Part shown: positions 5,356 to 8,344 of the stretch, piece after piece
How positions within the stretch are numbered: the first letter of the stretch is position 1
Layout: the number at the start of each line of letters is the position of its first letter
Assembly: GCA_001643475.1 (NCBI GenBank)
Contig: LXTK01000073.1
Coordinates: 1 to 8,344, forward strand
Origin: Proteobacteria bacterium SPGG2
GTDB lineage: Bacteria; Pseudomonadota; Gammaproteobacteria; Acidiferrobacterales; SPGG2
Reading direction: 5' to 3'
Length of the DNA stretch: 8,344 nucleotides
The notes under the pieces: generated by a model
The model's database searches: none
Told to the model about the DNA's origin: nothing
Seen by the model: the letters and a program-made list of their open reading frames with translations, nothing else
Translations under genes and position numbers: made by a program

Positions 5356-6024
5356 ATGTCCTATTGCTACGATCATCCACGGCCAGCCGTCGCCACCGAT
5401 ATCGTCCTTTTCAGCATACGGGAAGGCCGGTTGATGCTGCTGCTCGTAAAACGGGCACACGAGCCGTTTGCCGGTGCGTGGGCGTTACCGGGTGGCTTCG
5501 TTGGCATCGACGAGAACCTGGAGACCAGTGCACTGCGTGAGCTCGAGGAAGAAACCGGGGTGACCGGTGTTTACCTGGAACAATTGCACACGTTCGGTGA
5601 GTCCGATCGTGATCCACGTGGCCGCGTGATCTCGGTGGCTTACTATGCGCTCACGCCCTCCGACCGCTTGTATATTCACGCCGCCAGCGATGCTAAGGCG
5701 GTCGCCTGGTTTGCCCTTGAAGACCTACCGCCGGTGGCATTCGACCATGAAAAGGTCGTCAACATGGCGCATCGGCGATTGGTGGCGAAGTTGGACTACT
5801 CCACCATCGCCTTTCAATTCATGCCAGAGATGTTCACCTTGAGTGAGCTGCAGGCGGTATATCAGATCATTCTGGGCGAAGAGTTGGACAAACGCAATTT
5901 TCGCAAGGGCGTGTTGGCGATGTCGTGTCTCGAGCACACCAACGAGCGGCGCCGCAACGGCAATCACCGACCGGCACAGCTTTATCGGCTCAAGTCTCCG
6001 GGCAGAGTCGAATTCATCAAATAG
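5356..6024 (+). CDS. nrtR: NrtR-type transcriptional regulator (Nudix domain plus winged helix)
   Basis: This family controls NAD metabolism genes: an N-terminal Nudix domain senses ADP-ribose or related nucleotides, and a C-terminal winged helix binds operator DNA. The 222 residues fit. Residues 10-145 form the Nudix domain with WALPGGF (42-48) and a complete Nudix box at 47-69 (G47, E53, R61, E62, E65, E66, G68), ending in RRLVAKLDY. Residues about 150-215 (AFQFMPEMFTLSELQAVYQ, LDKRNFRKGVLAM, RPAQLYRL) form the typical NrtR winged helix. The gene directly precedes nadA, which strongly supports the assignment. Many NrtR proteins have a degraded box and no hydrolase activity, so the intact motif here is noteworthy. 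The ATG at 5356 is preferred; an in-frame GTG at 5332 would add eight residues but lies inside operator 2. Neither has a Shine-Dalgarno. Probably autorepressed through the two operators. Confidence 0.9.
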   Translation: MSYCYDHPRPAVATDIVLFSIREGRLMLLLVKRAHEPFAGAWALPGGFVGIDENLETSALRELEEETGVTGVYLEQLHTFGESDRDPRGRVISVAYYALTPSDRLYIHAASDAKAVAWFALEDLPPVAFDHEKVVNMAHRRLVAKLDYSTIAFQFMPEMFTLSELQAVYQIILGEELDKRNFRKGVLAMSCLEHTNERRRNGNHRPAQLYRLKSPGRVEFIK

Positions 6025-6048
6025 CAAGCACAGGTGAGCGAGGTACTG

Positions 6049-7125
6049 ATGGGCAAGATCTTATCCACTACCGTTGCTGAGAAGATGCAGGATCGTGTTG
6101 TCGTAGATGCGTCAACCGACGATGTGGCTGTGCCGCAATCCGATGAGCTCGTACGCGAGATCAAGCGCATGCTGACCGAGCAGGATGCGGTGCTCGTTGC
6201 CCACTACTACACGGCACCGGAGCTGCAAGACCTGGCGGATGAAACTGGTGGTACTGTGTCCGACTCGCTGGAGATGGCTCGCTTTGGTCACGAGCACCCG
6301 GCCAAGACCGTGGTCGTTGCCGGCGTACGGTTCATGGGCGAAACCGCGAAGATCCTCAATCCCGAGAAACGCGTGCTCATGCCAGATCTAGAAGCGACCT
6401 GCTCGCTCGATCTCGGTTGTCCGATCGACGAATTCACCCAGTTTTGTGAGGCCCATCCGGATCGCACCGTGGTTGTCTACGCCAATACCAGCGCCGCCGT
6501 AAAGGCACGTGCCGATTGGGTGGTCACCTCATCCATCGGTGCCGATATCATCAGGCATCTCGCTGAACGCGGAGAGAAGATACTTTGGGCCCCGGACAAA
6601 TATCTAGGCGACTATATCCAAAAAACGACGGGGGCCGACATGGTGTTGTGGAACGGCGCCTGTATCGTACATGAAGAATTCAAAGCTGAGGTATTGCAGG
6701 GTTTGAGGGCCAAATACCCAGAGGCAGCGGTGTTGGTGCATCCGGAATCGCCGGCCGGCGTCATTGAGCAAGCCGACGTCGTCGGCTCAACCACTGCGCT
6801 AATCAAGGCCGCCCAAACGCTCGACGCCGAGACATTTATCGTCGCAACCGATAAGGGCATCTTTCACAAGATGCAACAAGCGGCGCCAAGCAAAAAGTTT
6901 CTCGAGGCGCCCACGGCCGGGGTCGGTGCCACCTGCGAGAGTTGTGCGCATTGCCGCTGGATGGCGATGAACGATCTGCAGAAACTGTACAACACGCTCG
7001 AGCATGATGGTAATGAAATCTTCATCGACGAATCCATACGGCAACGGGCCATGATACCGATAAAGCGCCTTTTGGACTTCGCGCGTGAGCGAGACGCCCA
7101 GGTGTTGGGTCAAGGCGACGCCTAG
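6049..7125 (+). CDS. nadA: Quinolinate synthase A
   Basis: NadA condenses iminoaspartate (from NadB) with dihydroxyacetone phosphate to give quinolinate, the second step of de novo NAD synthesis, using an oxygen-sensitive [4Fe-4S] cluster. The 358-residue protein matches E. coli NadA along its length: VAHYYTAPELQDLADETGG, SDSLEMARFG, AGVRFMGETAKIL, VVYANTSAAVKARADWVVTS, WAPDKYLG. The three cluster cysteines are C118 (CSLDLGC), C205 (GACIVHEEF) and C302 (CESCAHC), each offset by five from E. coli C113, C200 and C297. The ATG at 6049 has GAGGT at 6040-6044; an in-frame GTG at 6034 lacks a binding site but would add only five residues. It lies 24 bases behind nrtR with no terminator between, so it is likely the second gene of that operon and the regulated target. 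No nadB or nadC is in view. Confidence 0.97.
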   Translation: MGKILSTTVAEKMQDRVVVDASTDDVAVPQSDELVREIKRMLTEQDAVLVAHYYTAPELQDLADETGGTVSDSLEMARFGHEHPAKTVVVAGVRFMGETAKILNPEKRVLMPDLEATCSLDLGCPIDEFTQFCEAHPDRTVVVYANTSAAVKARADWVVTSSIGADIIRHLAERGEKILWAPDKYLGDYIQKTTGADMVLWNGACIVHEEFKAEVLQGLRAKYPEAAVLVHPESPAGVIEQADVVGSTTALIKAAQTLDAETFIVATDKGIFHKMQQAAPSKKFLEAPTAGVGATCESCAHCRWMAMNDLQKLYNTLEHDGNEIFIDESIRQRAMIPIKRLLDFARERDAQVLGQGDA

Positions 7126-7178
7126 ATATGCGCGCAAACCCCGACGACAAATAGAGCACGACTCGTTCGTGTGCCGCA

Positions 7179-8285
7179 ATGCCAAGTAGGAACGCCGAAA
7201 ACGGTTTGCACTACTTCGCGGCCGACTATTTTGCCGCCCGCGATCGCTTCAGCCAGCTCGCAGCGCGACAAGCGGCATGGACACAACGCTGCCCAATCCA
7301 AACCCCATCGATCGGGGGTAAAGAACTAACGATCGACGCCGCCTACTTCGGCGCGCCATCGCCGGCGCGATTGGTAATCATTTCTTCGGGCATACACGGG
7401 GCTGAGGGCTTCGCTGGCAGCGCTGTACAACAACAGTTAGTTACTGACCTACGAGCAATGCCGCCGCTTCCCAGCAGCTGTGGGCTACTACTGATTCATG
7501 CGATCAATCCCTACGGCTTTGCGCATCTGCGTCGTGTGAACGAGAATAACGTCGACCTCAACCGAAATTGTCTCGCCCGGTTTCCGGGGCCGGCCAATTC
7601 AGCTTATGGAACGTTCGATCCGCTATTGAATCCGACGTCGTCACCTGGTCGGGATTTATTCAAAGCAAAATTGGTATGGGCAGGTATCCGACACGGTATG
7701 CGCGCGGGTAAACGGGCTATCGCTAGCGGTCAGTATGCGTTCGCAAAGGGCCTGTTCTATGGTGGCACTAAGCGCCAGGAATCTATCACCATTTTTGAAC
7801 AATTGCTGCGGCGTGCGTCGGCCGAAAACACAAAACAAGTGCTACATATCGACTTACATACGGGCCTGGGACGCTATGGTCATTACAAACTATTGACCGA
7901 TCTTCCTGAAGAATCCCATGAACTTCAACAACTGCAGAAATGGTTCGGTGCTGACAAAGTCATCACGAGTCAGACCAAAAAAACGTCCACGTATCCGGCG
8001 TTTGGTGACATCGGTGAATTAACCCAGGCCGTATTCAATCATTGCCGCGTATATCCGGCAACACTAGAGTTCGGCACTTACTCACTATGGCATACGCTGG
8101 CCGTGTTGCGGGCGGAAAATCGATTACACTACTACGGCACGGTCGACTCAGCGGCCGGCCGCAAGATTAAAGCTGACTGTCAAGAGACGTTTTGTCCGGC
8201 CGATCCTAAGTGGCGATTGGCAATACTCGAGAGAGGCGGGAAAGTACTGCGACAGGCGATTGACCGCGGTTTCAATCGCGCTTAA
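7179..8285 (+). CDS. DUF2817 family, M14-like zinc peptidase/deacylase
   Basis: The 368-residue protein shows the metallocarboxypeptidase-like pattern of the DUF2817 family. H73 and E76 in SSGIHGAEGFAG are the first zinc ligands, N128-R129 in NENNVDLNRN correspond to the substrate-carboxylate motif, H227 in IDLHTGLG is the third zinc ligand, and E297 in TLEFGTY is the likely catalytic base. All expected residues are present, so it should be an active hydrolase; substrates of this family are mostly unknown. No signal peptide is seen, so it is probably cytosolic. The ATG at 7179 is the start found; no Shine-Dalgarno is visible. The gene follows nadA by 53 bases on the same strand with no hairpin terminator, so co-transcription with nrtR-nadA is possible. 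A link to NAD metabolism is not shown by the sequence. Confidence 0.88.
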   Translation: MPSRNAENGLHYFAADYFAARDRFSQLAARQAAWTQRCPIQTPSIGGKELTIDAAYFGAPSPARLVIISSGIHGAEGFAGSAVQQQLVTDLRAMPPLPSSCGLLLIHAINPYGFAHLRRVNENNVDLNRNCLARFPGPANSAYGTFDPLLNPTSSPGRDLFKAKLVWAGIRHGMRAGKRAIASGQYAFAKGLFYGGTKRQESITIFEQLLRRASAENTKQVLHIDLHTGLGRYGHYKLLTDLPEESHELQQLQKWFGADKVITSQTKKTSTYPAFGDIGELTQAVFNHCRVYPATLEFGTYSLWHTLAVLRAENRLHYYGTVDSAAGRKIKADCQETFCPADPKWRLAILERGGKVLRQAIDRGFNRA

Positions 8286-8344
8286 GAACGAGCGTTGCAA
8301 GACTGCTCTTTGTTGTTCCACACGTCGCAGTCGAAATCACAAAG
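8282..8344 (-). CDS. Possible 3' end of a convergent gene (cut by window edge)
   Basis: Read on the minus strand from the right edge, one frame gives 20 codons (CDFDCDVWNNKEQSCNARS after one residue) and a TAA at 8282-8284. The peptide has three cysteines and looks plausible as a C-terminus. It would overlap the stop of the DUF2817 gene by three bases in a tail-to-tail arrangement. Another minus-strand frame is also open over this short stretch, so this is only a suggestion. No terminator is visible between the two genes. Confidence 0.35.
   Translation of the reverse strand, partial: LCDFDCDVWNNKEQSCNARS

Noticed and set aside
6799..7185. 128-codon minus-strand frame opposite nadA
   Set aside because: It is antisense to conserved NadA sequence including the cluster cysteine region.

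Overview
The window looks like chromosomal DNA from a gammaproteobacterium. The PyrE, NadA and AmpG-like proteins resemble their E. coli counterparts closely, and a Crc-type exonuclease lies near pyrE as in Pseudomonas. A dissimilatory-type ATP sulfurylase (Sat) suggests a sulfur oxidiser; this is an inference, because no aprBA, dsr or sox gene is visible. Most of the DNA is ordinary housekeeping content with dense coding, and I see no insertion sequence, phage gene, tRNA, rRNA or CRISPR array.

Left part (1-1413): a minus-strand pair, an exonuclease III/AP endonuclease of the Crc-like subgroup followed by the start of an AmpG-like permease that runs off the left edge. A small three-helix membrane protein of unknown function is transcribed divergently. 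Middle (1414-4722): a 250-base spacer holding an imperfect hairpin and a triple ATCTTG repeat, then pyrE (pyrimidine synthesis), a secreted DUF4124-like coiled-coil protein with its own likely promoter, and sat with a consensus -10 box upstream. Directly after sat is an open frame of about 54 codons that looks coding but has no normal start codon. Its first codon, ATC, overlaps the sat stop as TAATC, where a TAATG overlap would be expected.

Right part (4723-8344): a gene of unknown function with a strong ribosome binding site and a textbook terminator, then an NAD unit. The first gene of that unit encodes a Nudix-winged-helix regulator of the NrtR type, and 24 bases later comes nadA (quinolinate synthase). 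Two identical operator-like palindromes (TAGTGTA-N5-TACACTA), 32 bp apart, lie across a strong promoter in front of nrtR. One fills the spacer between -35 and -10 and the other follows the predicted transcription start. The simplest reading is an autoregulated nrtR-nadA operon in which the regulator senses an NAD-related nucleotide and shuts off de novo NAD synthesis. A DUF2817 zinc-peptidase-like gene follows 53 bases after nadA and may be co-transcribed. The right edge may hold the 3' end of a convergent minus-strand gene.

The observations most worth a second look are the NrtR operator/promoter arrangement together with the intact Nudix catalytic box, the start-less frame behind sat, and the catalytically complete Crc-like nuclease near pyrE.
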